34,516 nucleotides of DNA from Conidiobolus incongruus B7586 (lineage: Eukaryota > Entomophthoromycota > Entomophthoromycetes > Entomophthorales > Conidiobolaceae), in the NCBI GenBank assembly GCA_000697335.1, contig JNEM01008491.1:1-34516 (forward strand), in the 5' to 3' direction. The position numbers and the translations under genes were made by a program. Below are positions 19,844 through 32,541 of this stretch, piece by piece; the stretch's first letter is position 1, and each line of letters begins with the position of its first letter. The notes under the pieces were generated by a model. The model did not search any database. It saw only the letters and a program-made list of their open reading frames with translations, and was not told the DNA's origin.

Positions 19844-20142
19844 TTCTCTCAATAAAATTTCTATTTGATCACTTTCAAATATTTAGATTTGTACCGATTT
19901 TATAACTGACTAAATCAAACTATCACAGTAATAAATATATTTATATGAATTCTTGGATGAATTTAGTATTGTGTTACCTATCTCATCCAAATTTATCAAT
20001 TTCCTCTAATTCGAATTGAAAATTGAAATCAAATTGAGGTTTGATCAACTACACAAAATTCAATTCAATTTGAAAAGTATTGAGGGAGTTTGAAATAAGT
20101 TTCTAAGTGGTTACATGTTCAAGGATTGAAGTCTCAAAGTAG
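19844..20142. other. Divergent region between QNG1 relic and the 20206 gene
   Basis: About 300 nt. It contains the former QNG1 promoter and a chance open stretch upstream of the QNG1 start. No separate gene is supported. Confidence 0.5.
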
Positions 20143-20150
20143 TATAAAAT
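20143..20150 (+). promoter_or_regulatory. TATA box for the Tyr/Pro-rich gene at 20206
   Basis: TATAAAAT, 56-63 nt upstream of the ATG at 20206, a spacing close to that of its paralogue at 18161. Confidence 0.55.
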
Positions 20151-20205
20151 CAGTATAATAATGATGATAATTTCAATTAATAATTCTAATTAATTCTATT
20201 CATTT

Positions 20206-20553
20206 ATGCTCCTAGTGATGTTGAAATTGTCAAAATGCTTATTGGTGAGTCTTGTATGCTTATCAAAACTCATCGTTAGTACACCATCTCCTTTAGTTGG
20301 TGCTCTATTAAGCGACAATGGCGACTTTGACAACCGTGATGGGTCCCCAGAAAGTGATGATATGACTCGTGATGACCAGAAAAAGGATAACGGGGGTTCG
20401 GGTAATTTAATTATCAATACAGGAGCCAGTTCTCAGGGCACCTATCCAGGTTATTATCCATATCCTTATCACTATCATCCTTGGTATCCTCCTCCAATAA
20501 GCCCATTTAATGAAAACAAAAAATTCAATTTTCAATATGTGAAAACTAATTAA
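20206..20553 (+). CDS. Secreted Tyr/Pro/His-rich protein, paralogue of the 18161 gene
   Basis: 115 residues from ATG 20206 to TAA. A second in-frame ATG at 20218 gives an equally good start. The N-terminus (LKLSKCLLVSLVCLSKLIVS) is a signal peptide. A strongly acidic, Asp/Ser-rich central region follows (FDNRDGSPESDDMTRDDQKK), then GNLIINTGASS, then an aromatic tract YPGYYPYPYHYHPWYPPPIS and a short basic tail. The plan of signal peptide, polar part, (N/L)IIN-G element and Tyr/Pro tract matches the gene at 17805-18161, so this is a small family of secreted structural or surface proteins. His residues in the tract could allow metal binding, which is speculation. The minus-strand frame over it is a shadow. 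Confidence 0.75.
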   Translation: MLLVMLKLSKCLLVSLVCLSKLIVSTPSPLVGALLSDNGDFDNRDGSPESDDMTRDDQKKDNGGSGNLIINTGASSQGTYPGYYPYPYHYHPWYPPPISPFNENKKFNFQYVKTN

Positions 20554-22570
20554 TAAATCTAAGGATTCAATGTATTATATCATAGTTATATTATATGATA
20601 TTTTTATACTATTTTAAATTTTATTCATTTTTTACAAGTTAATGAATGGTAAATATCTGATCTAATATATCAGTGTATATATCTTTTTTGAATTTAATAA
20701 ATGGATACTAATTAATGAAATGAGATTAATTATCCAAGTCACATCTAATATTAAATAATTTTAATGAAAATTTCTATAGTAGCTAATTACTTTATTACTT
20801 TAATTTCAAAATTCGTAATATTTATAAATAATGAAAAATCCTAATGAGTCTTTTTTTGATTTTTTAGTATACATAGTTAAACTTAAAAATGATATTTCAT
20901 ATTGAAGAGTATTAAAAAGTTTATTTCTATTTTATTCACAAAATAAAATTTCAATGTTAAAGGTTTTATGGTAGAAAAATTGTTCTCAAGTTAAATTCGA
21001 CAATAAACTCTTGTTTCAAATTTTTTAAATAAGTTTGGTAAACTTAAATAATAAAAGTACGCAACATAATTCCAAATATAAAATGAGGGACTTATTATAT
21101 TCACTTTTTATATAATAGAGATTCAATTACTAATTTTCTTGTTGTATTCAGTTTTGCAATCAAAGTTTTAGTAATTTCAGGACCTTATTAGATTAATATG
21201 AGAAAAAATTATTACTTAAAATATTCTTGAGACAAGACTACCTGATTGAAATGGGAAAAGATATAAATATGCTAAATATATAATTATTAACTATGATCAG
21301 TTTCTTGTCCATATTAATGATTATGCTGATTTGATTTATCAATATAAAAAATCTTCAATAAAATATAATTCTAATAATAATAATAGTAATAATATATTAT
21401 ATATTTTATACCAAAATATATATTAAATATATAACATTAATTTATACTGGCATTAGTTTTTGATAATCCATTACACTTTGTAATATAATTTCAAAAATAC
21501 TGGATTACAAAATTTCATACACTTTACTAAAAAGCACACTTTTACAAAAATACTTTGCACAACTAAGAATATTAAATTATATACATTTTCAGAAAAGCAA
21601 TAAGATATCAGGAATTTGTATTACATCTGAAATCTCGATATTAAATTTAAATTACTTTTATCTTATTAAAATTTTGTATAATAATTTCTTATCAATTTAA
21701 TCACCCAATTAGAGTTTTATTCAATGAATATTAAAAATATTAATATTATTAATTCAGATTTAATACATTCTTTTTTAAATGTTAAATTCATAAATGCTAA
21801 TTTACTATAAATGTTAATTGAAATAATAAAATTATCCAATCATCAATATAAATTTCCCAAAAAATTTGTTTTTTCACATGACTTTATAAAGTGGTGTTGA
21901 ATTCAAAATTAGAAAAATGAACAAACTAAGGAAATAACAAGAAATAAACTTAAATTTAGAAAGAACACTTGTAAAAATATTAATTAATTAGACAATTTAC
22001 AAGTTTGGAAATATTACTCTTTAAGTGAAAAGATAAGAAAAAACCCAATTTGATAGTAGTAATTCCGACTACAAAATAAATTCTCTAATATAAACTAATT
22101 TCTTTGAGATAAATTATGTTATAACTAAATTTGAAAAACAAATTAAAATTATATAACTGAATTTAATAATTTGAATAATGGATTAATTTTTAGTAAATAA
22201 AATTATAATATATTTTGAATTGAACGTTTTTTTTAAAAAAAAAACAAATAGAAAATTATTATATTTTCTTAATTATTTATGTGATTTTCAATATTCCACA
22301 ACTTGTTCTTATAAATTAATATCCAAAAAAATTTTTTGATTAAATTAATTATCTTCAGTTTAATTAGTTAAAATTTGAATTTAAAAAGATATTTTATTAA
22401 GAAAAGAAACATATTTTCATAACTAATAATATTACATTTACTCAAAATCTTTAAATTTCTAAAATTAATATTAAATTCATCAAAAATATAATTAAGGTAT
22501 ATTTGAATTGGTTTTTTTATTTGTAGAAATTATATTAAAAATGAGTTGATAAATAAAGTCTTAAAATAGT
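20554..22570. other. A+T-rich intergenic DNA, no gene seen
   Basis: About 2 kb with dense stops in every frame. Short (AAT)n runs occur near 21373-21395. No RNA genes, transposon ends or larger repeats were found. Confidence 0.55.
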
Positions 22571-22573
22571 TTT

Positions 22574-22773
22574 ATGAACTTGGATGTCATGGGACCTGCT
22601 GCTAAATATGCTAATACCTTGCACTGGAATCTTCAAGATTCTATGGTTAAAATGGCTTAATTTGTCCATTTTGTAATATTCTCATTGGTGGATTTGATTT
22701 GCATGTATCGAATATACTATACTTTGATAATGTGACAGAAGAAAATAATTGTTACAGTTGGGTAATTGAGTGA
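22574..22773 (+). pseudogene. Possible relic of a small gene with a Cys-pair motif
   Basis: A G+C-richer patch. An ATG at 22574 opens a 29-codon frame (MNLDVMGPAAKYANTLHWNL and on to MVKMA). A second frame downstream reads LICPFCNILIGGFDLHVSN and ends at TGA after CYSWVIE. The CxxC could be half of a zinc site. The two pieces are in different frames, so this is either two exons of an unrecognised gene or a decayed one. It sits just past the 3' end of the bHLH gene on the opposite strand. Confidence 0.3.
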
Positions 22774-22813
22774 TTCTTAATATGCCCGGATAGGAAGTAT
22801 TCGTAATAAACCA

Positions 22814-23542
22814 TTAGTAACCAAATTGGAGAGTTGGCTGCTGATGGTGATGTTGATCTGCTAGACTGTTAGGAAATGTCTTAGCATTATTGATGGGCAA
22901 TGGAAGCTGATATAAGTTATGGTGAGCTTCTAAATGATTGGCCAGTTGATTCAATTGGCTGATGTTCGATTGCAAGCGCTTGATATAAAGACTAGCGTGG
23001 ATTAAACTTCTGTATCTGGTATATCTGGAAGTTTTAAGAGGAGGAAGAGAATCATTGAGTTTATCAAACAAATTCCTCAAGATAATCCTCTTGCGCTTTT
23101 CGTTTAGTGTAATGCGATCACGCTTAGATTGTGGGGTTGTTGGAATGGATTCGCTTTCTGGAGGTGTTTGTTGGCCAGAGAAAGAGCCAAAAGATGACAA
23201 AGGTGGGGTTGGAATAGAGGCTTGGAAATTCTTGGAAGGGAAGGAAGTACCCATTAGGTTCTGCTGAGCTTGGTGGTCGGGATATTGAGAGAGCTGAGAT
23301 TGATTGTGATGGAAAACGAAGAGATCATTGGAAGAGATGGTATTCTGGGATGGAGACATTTGGGGCTCAAGATCCGAACTTGGGAAATACACGGAAGGTA
23401 AAGAGGTGTCAACTAGTGTTGGAGAAGGAGCAAACATATATGATTGAGGAATAGGAGTTGAAACATTCATGAAAGCGTTAACATTCCAATGGTTATTGTG
23501 AATAGAGTGATTCATCTGTTGTGGATAGGTAGATAATTCCAT
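22814..23542 (-). CDS. Basic helix-loop-helix transcription factor
   Basis: Single exon, 242 residues, ATG 23542 to TAA. The bHLH domain lies at about residues 140-205. The basic region SKRDRITLNEKRKR has Glu148 and Arg152 at the E-box-contacting positions 9 and 13. Helix 1 is IILRNLFDKLNDSLP, the loop is LKTSRYTRYRS and helix 2 is LIHASLYIKRLQSNISQLNQ, continuing into a short coiled segment. His at position 5 is replaced, so the E-box preference may differ. The N-terminal 135 residues are Pro/Ser/Gln/Asn-rich, as in activation domains, with proline-directed sites (TPPLS, QTPPES, TTPQS). The C-terminus is His/Gln-rich. It should act as a nuclear dimer on CANNTG sites; targets are unknown. A minus-strand TATA box and an intact frame support expression. 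Confidence 0.9.
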   Translation of the reverse strand: MELSTYPQQMNHSIHNNHWNVNAFMNVSTPIPQSYMFAPSPTLVDTSLPSVYFPSSDLEPQMSPSQNTISSNDLFVFHHNQSQLSQYPDHQAQQNLMGTSFPSKNFQASIPTPPLSSFGSFSGQQTPPESESIPTTPQSKRDRITLNEKRKRIILRNLFDKLNDSLPPLKTSRYTRYRSLIHASLYIKRLQSNISQLNQLANHLEAHHNLYQLPLPINNAKTFPNSLADQHHHQQPTLQFGY

Positions 23543-23606
23543 GATAATATACTGGCAAAATAAAGCTATTCAAAAAACTGATGAAAAAAATTCGGACAAG
23601 CCTCAA

Positions 23607-23614
23607 TATTTATA
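23607..23614 (-). promoter_or_regulatory. TATA box for the bHLH gene, inside a small inverted repeat
   Basis: TATAAATA on the minus strand, 65-72 nt upstream of the ATG at 23542. It is flanked by the inverted hexamers CTCAAT and ATTGAG, so the box sits in a short dyad. Confidence 0.6.
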
Positions 23615-26600
23615 TAGAAATTGAGTTGATGTGATATTTTGGTTTGGAAACACTCTATCCTTTTGGGAAAATTATAATAGAATATTGAGGTTGTGTAGTA
23701 AGGTTCAAAGGGGTATTCCTTATAGGGGGAAATTCAACTGCGTCCAAATTAGGTTCAAGGGTAGTTATTTCTTCTAACAACTTGAAATACGCTGAATTAG
23801 ATTATATTGAATTATTCAAAATGTTATCAATAGATTATGATTGGCTGACGGCTAAACCACGGCTTAATTTAATGTAATTTGAGTGAAAAATTCATTTATT
23901 AGTCAGGTAAAATTACCTTTTTAATTCTTAAACCAAATACATATTCCAATTTCATCAAAACTGATTTATAAATCTAAATGGATGATTTTACAATATCTAG
24001 ATTATTAATCCATTTGATTGGTTCATATTGAAATATATTTCAAATTATTATATATTTTGTAGTAATTATTTCATATAAAATGGAATCAAATTTTGGAAAA
24101 TAATATCGGCACTAAATACAGCTCAATTAAGTTAATTAGTTGATAAAATAACAATATATTACCAATTTCATTAGATCTTTTAAACCGAAGAAAACTATTA
24201 TTTCATAAATTATTTTTAATTTGATCAAAAAGGAATCCGATAATGGGTTATAAACAATATTATAAATTTTGTAAATTAGAAAAATCTATGTTATGAACCA
24301 TATCATATTGGGTGGATACTCAACAAAAAGTCTCATAAACACTCATCAAACCATATAACGAATTCAAGCTTAGAGAAATAATCATGATTATGACTTTTAC
24401 TATTAACTCCTATCTAAACTATAATAGTAATTTATTGTATTAAAATCACACTCGGATAATCTTTTTTTTTCACTTTCAATCCTCTCATTGATACACTGTA
24501 TTTCACTTTATATTTGATTCGATGAAAAAAAGGTATTTTATTTGATCTGATTAATAATAATCTAATATTTCTCAGCCCTATTTTTTCTACTTTAAGTTCA
24601 AATATAGTCCGTTATACAGGTCATTGAAAGGGAATGATTAGGTATATATTAAAAGTGACAAATAATAATATCAGTTCAAAATAATAATTTCTCCATGTTA
24701 TAAACTTTCTCCATATTTGATTATATTAAATTTTTAAAGTTTTGTTTCTAAACATAGAAATTTTTTATATTATTTCCAATTACATGATCCTATATTTGTA
24801 TTATCGCAAATTTTATGTAATAATTAGCTTAATATTTAGAAGGCCGATGGTGAATTACAGATGAATATAAAACAAATAAAATTCCAAAATAATTAATAAT
24901 CAAATTAAGAAATAATATTTAATTTAAAAACCAATCAAATATATTAGTACTATTAACTTTAAAATAGAAATAATGATTCCAGATTTAGTAATATTTATAT
25001 ATATAATGGATAATTGTTTTAAACGAAAAATTCTCAAACTTTATTTAATTTCTCAAATGAGTACAGTGACTACCAAGAAAAATTCATCCTATTTTAATAT
25101 TTAAAGCGGTTAAACTTATCTATATATTTTATTTTTAAATAATTGATTTTAACTATAATAAATATTTATAATAATCAAATTAAGCCAAAATTAATCATTT
25201 TTTCTTAAAAAAATATCTAAATATATACTGATAATAATTTTAAAATGTTTTTAAGTTTTAACTCAATTATTGAGATTTTTTAAATTTATCATTAAATGTG
25301 AGAATTATCTAAAATAAAATTACCTTAAATCATGTTTTAAAATTTTAAATAATTTCCAAATGGAGTAATTTCAATTATTATCCAGTGTTAAAAATTATGT
25401 ATTAGTTTAACTTGATAAATTAATTAATAGCCTTAATTAATTATATATATATATTTTTCAAATATTTTGCATTTTTAGTTAATCAAATTACTAATTTTAA
25501 TAATTATATAAATTGTATTAACTGTACTATTAGGATATATAAATTATAATTATTGATGGTATTTTTGACATTTTTTTATTTGTTTTATAAAATAAACTTT
25601 TACTTTTTGTTGAATGATTTAATTGACTAAAAATAATTTGAATAAGGGGGATATTGCAATAATTTTTGTAAATCGAAAATAAATAATGAAATCATCAACT
25701 TTATTATGTTTAATTATAAATAAACTGTATATGAATAGGGCCAGATTGCGTTGAGCATAGTGAAATATTATGAGTCATCAGCTTTGGCATATTAAACTTA
25801 AAAGTTTGTATTAACTATTACATTGGAAAAATTTGAATAATGGCTAGATTGTAAGCATTCTTTCTCTACACCCAACAAACATCTTTAAAATATTATATGA
25901 CTATCGGTTAATGAAACATTAGGTATTTACGAAACCATAAAAAATAAAACATTACTTAAAAACTTGAAATTAAAATATTGATTAAAAACGTGGAATTAAT
26001 CATAAATCATATTATCGGACGCATTGGTTGGAAAATTCATTGAATACAGTTTGATTAAAGAATGGCTTTGCATTATGTTTACTAGTTTGAGTCTTTATTC
26101 TTATCTTCATCAATATCTGTAAAAAGCAGCATTTTACTTATTTAACTTTATATTTAATGTGAGCTAATATTTTTTTGTGATTTTTAGTTAAGGAATAAGA
26201 TAAAATCATATATTTATTAATATTGGTTTTAAATTGATTGTTAATGTTTATTTTTCAATATTTGCAAATTGAATTAATACTATAATTCAATAAAAGTAAA
26301 TTAATATAATTTTTATTTAATTTTTTTTGTTTAATTTAAATAATAATTTAATAATATTATTTTTTTAAAAAATAATGTATTTACTAATTACTTTAAAATA
26401 TTATTGTTATAAATTATTTAGAAAATATGTAACAAAAAATTTTGCAAAATATATTATAATTTATTATAAAGAATTATGTTTAAATAACTGAAATAAAAAT
26501 GGAAATGATTCTTAAACAATACAAGATTAGACGAATTCAGTTAATACAAGATTAACTGATTACTTCGAAAAACTTGATGTGTTTTATTTTTAGCTGTAGA

Positions 26601-27161
26601 TTTCACTCATAATATCTTATTGCAGATTATTAATTTACTTTATAATTAAGAAATATTCAAATTTTGAATGTTTTTCTAGATTATTAATAAAAGATATCGG
26701 AATTCCCATTAATTAATATTTGTTAAAATGATGCTTGATGGATATTTCAAGTAATATCATATTGCTTTATATTAACCATGGATTAGAATTAATGAATGCA
26801 TTAACTATGATAATAATAAATCTTTTATAAATAGTTTTATTATATATTAGTGTATATAATATTTCATTTATGAGCATTATTTTAATATCTGGCCAATGAT
26901 ATATAGTTATTTAGTATATGATCAAATCAAATCAAAGTCAATATAGAACACATTGAAATTCAAATAACAACATTAGTAATATCCTATTTTATTCAAATCA
27001 CAATAATGAAATCAACTATATACATCAACTTGTATTATTTAAAGAATTGATTAAATTTTAATCATTCACACTTTTTTGTTAAAAATTTATCGAATGTTAA
27101 ATTCAATTTTTATAAAATAAATTTTAATTTTTTTACACAAATTTTCAAAAATAATAAAAAC

Positions 27162-27186
27162 AATAATAATAATAATAATAATAATA
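27162..27186. repeat. (AAT)n microsatellite
   Basis: About eight AAT units. Simple repeat in the gene desert. Confidence 0.9.
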
Positions 27187-30100
27187 TATTTTTAACAATT
27201 TAAATTCACATCTAATATTTAATTCTATTGAAAATTTGTCTATTAAATTAAATATAATTAAAATTAAATAATGGAATAATTATTATGAATATTAATACTA
27301 GGTGGTCAAAATTGGTAAACTTATATTATATACATCAATAAACCACATAATTTTACAATTTTTTAATGTCAAATTAATTCAATAGCATTTAATTAAAAAG
27401 TGGTTCAGTATTTTAAAAATAAAAAAAAAATTCTTTAATAATTAATTTATTAGTAAAAATTAAATTTTATCCCATGTCAAATTATATTCAAATAAATTAA
27501 TATATGTCATACTTTTATTATCTCTGTAATTAAAATATCTTTTCTATTCTACTATGTTAGCGATTATGTTAAATATTATTGATTAAATGTAAAAATATGC
27601 ATCAAAACTATAGTTATTCAAATTATTTACATATTTTTAATGGTATCATATGTGCTGAGTTATCTGATAGCGAGGTTTGTACATAAAAAAACAGAGGAGG
27701 TAAAATCTAATTCTATTTTTTTCTTATATATTAATTTAACAATGGTAATTTTATATTTCTAATTTTATTTTTGAAAATTAGTATGATTTCTTTTATATTA
27801 AGATTTTTTTAATAAAATATAATTTAATTACAAAAAATTTAATGATTGTAGGATAAATTGAAATTATTTGATTAGATAATAACAAAGTAAGTGATTGGTA
27901 ATATTGCAAACAATATGAGTTTTTAAAAATTTTTTAACATAAGTATATCTAATTTCTCTTGTACTATTTTTATATATATATATCATATGAAGTTGACAAT
28001 TGACTTTTTAATTTATCAAATTTATAAAATACAAAATTAAGACTTATTAAAATACTATATTATCCTTAGGATTAACATTTAAACTATTCAATGGATCATA
28101 TTATTTAGGACTAATTTTGCTAAAATATATTGAACAAGGATAGTAGAATAAGACTTATTAATTTATTTTAATAATCATTATAATTTTAAATTAAGAATTT
28201 TGATTATTTTTAAAATGAATATTATTCATTTTTTTTGATTCTATGATAAAAGATTATAATATCATTAAAATAGTTGAACTTTATATAAATGAAATTAACG
28301 AATTATGTTTTTATAATTTAGTGAATAATATAATAAAATTCTTATATATATATAATTACTAGGAATTTTGATATTAATCTTAAATATACAATTAAAAGTG
28401 AGTATTATTAGCCAATTTGATTGAATATATAATATATTGATATCTTAGGACCAAATATTAATTGCAATTATTCTTTTCAGAAGGATATATTAAATCAAAT
28501 ATTAATTATAGAAAAATTAATCTTTAAAATAAAATTATCAGAATAATATCAAAATATAAAGGTAAAGGTTTTGTAATTTTTAATATTGAAAAATAAATTC
28601 ATTTATTTAATATAAAAATTTATATCCCTGAAAAATTTGGATATATTTGATATTATTTAATATAATAAAAGAATGATATAATTAATCTTTTAATTGATTA
28701 ATTCTTCCTAAAATCTATAATATATTTTGATTATTATAATTTTTATCATATAAAATCACATAGTTTGTAATGATTTGAATTAAATGTTATCAATATACTT
28801 ATCGTTTTTGAAAGTTAATAGTTGGCGAATACAATGTGTTTTACTTCCATGTGACTTGATATAAACTAGATTATATATTTCTATATAACTTTAAATTCTC
28901 CATAATTATAAGATTGGTGCTAATTTTGAGCATTGGTTTTAAGCTTAACAAAAGATCAATAATTTTTAATTATATCAAAAAAAAATATTAAAAAATCGAT
29001 TGCTTAAAAATTTAATAATATGAAATTAATCTGTAAATATTTATTTATATTTGAAATTCAAATAAATAATAAAATATTTTAAAATTTTTAAAAAGTTCAA
29101 TTATTATATTAAAAAAATTTATTTTTTATAAAAAAAAATCCGTAAAACTTATATAAAAAAAAAATAAAATTTTAAAAATTAACTAAATGGAGTAAATTTA
29201 TTATTGATCACATGTTAAAAATTTTTAATTTTACATATCATCAATAATTACAAAGCTTAATAATTCATTTAACATTCCAATTTTTTCTTTATGAAAATTT
29301 TTAAGTCAGAATGATGTGTAGAAAGTGTATTCAAGCTCTTAGGAAGTCTTTTTAAATCTAAATATAAAATATACTAAAAATATTGTTTGCCATTTCATTT
29401 TCAATAGTTTATCAATTAAGAAGTTGAATAATCGTGACCTATAGTTTCAGATTACTATTTTTAATCAAAACATTGAGCATTTAGATATTTGATATTGAGT
29501 CTGGACTTTTGAGGATGAGCCAATTTTCAGGTCGGAATGTTCAGTATTTTTTATTGATTTAATGATTTATTTATGATGTTAGTCTTCTTGATTCTATATA
29601 ATAAGAGTATTTTTAAACTTTATTTGCAAACAATCGGAATCAAATTCATGCTTCAATTAATGTTAGTTAATAAAATTAATTTACTCAATTAGATAATAAT
29701 CATCAGATTTTAATAGTTATCTCTCATTAGGCCCTTGATGGTAATGTCTTGAGGCAAAAGTTTGTCTTGATAAGTTATATATTGTTAATTTTTAGGGCTA
29801 ATTATTTAATTATCGCAATTATTTTTAATAATTATTCAGCACCACTGTGTTTTTATTTCTCAGATACTTTTGATGTATTTTTCACTTAACCCAACCTAAT
29901 TTGCTTTTATAAGCTATATAGTTTGAAGACATTATTTTTGCAATTGACTGCAGAACTGTTTAGACAATTAAACTCTTCTTATTAATTCTATCCAATAATA
30001 ATTGATATATAAATAATGCCAAATTATTGCGAATTTTGATTCTGAAATAATAAATTAATTAATCATTTCGTATTACTTCAATAAGTATTTATAATTATTG

Positions 30101-32119
30101 ATTAAAGTTGAAATAGTGGTTGATTATTTAGACCTTATATACAGCAGAGTAGATAAATAACCTTCTATGTTTCATTAACGCATATTATAGCTAGACATTA
30201 CAATTTAAAATAATATTTTTTATAATTTATTTAAAACTAATTTTTCATTCTTTTTATATTTATGAAAATATTGAATTTTTTATTCAAAAACAATATTTTT
30301 TAGTATAAATTAGTAAAAATAAAATTTTTCAAAAATTAAAATTATTATATAAGAAACTATATTAATTCCATTATATAGTATTAATATTATATAAACTAAT
30401 TATCTAGTCATCTTTCAAAATAAAATATTTAAAAAAAATTATAATTAATTTTATATTATATCCAAATCAAGGCATAAATATTCATTAAATATAACAAGTA
30501 ATATATTAATCAAATGATAACTGAATTATTTGGTTTATCACTAGTCTATAAATAATGTCAGCAAGAGCTTCAAAGGTTTAGTTGAGTGGTATAAAATAAT
30601 TAAGTTTGTTTTCAAATTTAATTTATCCCGTATTGACAGAATTCTATTCAGGATAATTATTAATTACTTCAACTTAAACATAGCTCAATTAATAAGCAGA
30701 AAATAAAAAATTGATTAATTAAACATGGTTTAATCAAAACTGAAACATTCTTAAGTATTGTTAAAATAGACGCTCAAAGATTAAAGTAATGAATTTATAT
30801 ATATATATAGTTGTCACTCATTCTATAACCATATTTATTAATATCTATAATAATCATATTTTTGATATAATATCATATTTAATGGCCGTTAAAGACTTCT
30901 ATGATTCTTAATTCATTGTATATACGTTTTTGAAATTAGCAAATTATCTTTTCAAATTAATTGTCGATTTTTATTAAAAATATTTATAAAATAGCTTCAA
31001 TAATACTTAATAATACTTGGATATATTAAAAATGTAACCTTTATGATTTATTATTAATTCTACTTATAATTATGGAATTAATATTAATATATTTCCTTCT
31101 TAATATAGAAATTCAATCTATTTTAAATTATCTTTATTCTCAATCTTAATAAGATTAAAAAATATTTTCAAAATTCAAAAAAAAATTATTTCAAGATTAA
31201 TATTTAAAATTTATCATATATTTTACTTTATATAAAATATAAATTTAAATAAATTTTTAATAAATAATATTATATAATAATTTAATTTAATTATTTTATT
31301 ATAAATTAATCACTATAAATTTATTTAGATTTTATTATTCTTTTTATTATTAATAGTTAATCTCTTTTTTTAATAAATAATTATTAAATATAAAATGAAT
31401 CATTGAAGTTTTAAATTAATTGATTAATGAGTGATTAAACTTGATAGATATGTTAATAACAAAATAAATATTATTTTACTTATCCATCAATTATTTTTGA
31501 TAAGAATTAATAAGATGAATACATTGATAAATTAGGATGAATAATAAACAATTAACATATTTGCTGAAATGAGTGAATACAAGATTATTGGGTAAATGTC
31601 AAAATCTTGGTAAATAGCATTTTTGTTAAAGAGAACTTGGACTCATACCCTTTTAATATCTTTTTACAGTATATTACATTAATTCGTATTATTAAGTAAT
31701 CATTGCATTTTATATTATTAATTTCAAAATTTGAGATTCCGATGATTTGAATACTCAACTCAGTTATTGGTATCATACTGGTTATATTAAAATTTATAAT
31801 TGTTGAGAATATTTATTGAGTTTTATGATATAATAAAATATTATCAAATTTGTTTAATATAGTCTTTTAAAGTTAAAGAAATATGAAAACTGATTTTTTT
31901 TAAAATAATTCATCGGTTCCAAAAATGTATTCAAAACAATAGTAGAACAAAATTGAATTTCATCCATTGAATGATCAAGAACCACCATATACTATGCTCA
32001 AATTCTGGTATTTTTTTTAAATGAATATTATGTTGAATTATTTTCAAAATCTACTAATATAGTTATTATGAGAAATATGATTAAATATATATTTAACTAT
32101 TTATTCCAAAATACAGTTA

Positions 32120-32138
32120 AATATATATATATATATAT
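32120..32138. repeat. (TA)n dinucleotide run
   Basis: About nine TA units. Simple repeat in the gene desert. Confidence 0.85.
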
Positions 32139-32541
32139 TTAATATGATTCAATTTCAAAAATATTTTAAAATCAAGCATATCAATTTTAAAAACATCAAT
32201 CACTATTCATTAATTGGAATATATTTTAAAATATTTATTAATAAACATTAATAACTTTAGTATCGTTAACTAATATGATTAGTTTTTTCGATAATTTGAT
32301 ATTAAGCCCAATTATTGAACTAATTCAATGTAATAAATTAATGGGTTAATTAATATGAATATTAATAAATTATTAACCTATTTTAATTTTAAACTTGTAC
32401 CAAACTTAATTAAATTCTTAAGTATTCACAATTTTCATTAATAATAAGTGAGTTGATTAGTAAAACCATTAATAATTAAAATTGAAATATTGAATTCCTG
32501 TATAAATTCATAAATCTAGCCATCACCATCGATTAATATTC

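Larger units (their letters stand above)
23615..32520. other. Long A+T-rich gene desert
   Basis: About 8.9 kb in which I can support no gene, RNA gene, transposon or CRISPR-like array on either strand. Frames are short and the base composition is near-homogeneous, with slightly G+C-richer patches near 25735-25790, 29430-29540 and 29720-29770 that give no recognisable protein. Simple repeats occur, including (AAT)n at 27162-27186 and (TA)n at 32120-32138. The 63-residue minus-strand frame at 31585-31776 is low-complexity and judged to be chance. Confidence 0.55.

Noticed and set aside
19861-20030. Open stretch upstream of QNG1 if TAA and TAG were both read as Gln
   Set aside because: The QNG1 family alignment starts at the ATG at 19843. 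The upstream frame has no homology and needs several stops to be sense.
20196-20417. 73-residue minus-strand open frame
   Set aside because: It lies opposite the signal peptide and acidic region of the Tyr/Pro-rich gene at 20206, so it is a shadow.
23055-23267. 70-residue plus-strand open frame
   Set aside because: It is antisense to the bHLH domain and the low-complexity region of the factor at 22814-23542.
31585-31776. 63-residue minus-strand frame
   Set aside because: Low-complexity Ile/Asn/Lys content without recognisable features in the gene desert.
23615-32520. CRISPR array, LTR pairs or terminal inverted repeats in the gene desert
   Set aside because: No regularly spaced repeats and no long direct or inverted repeats were seen. 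Only microsatellite-like (TA)n and (AAT)n runs are present.
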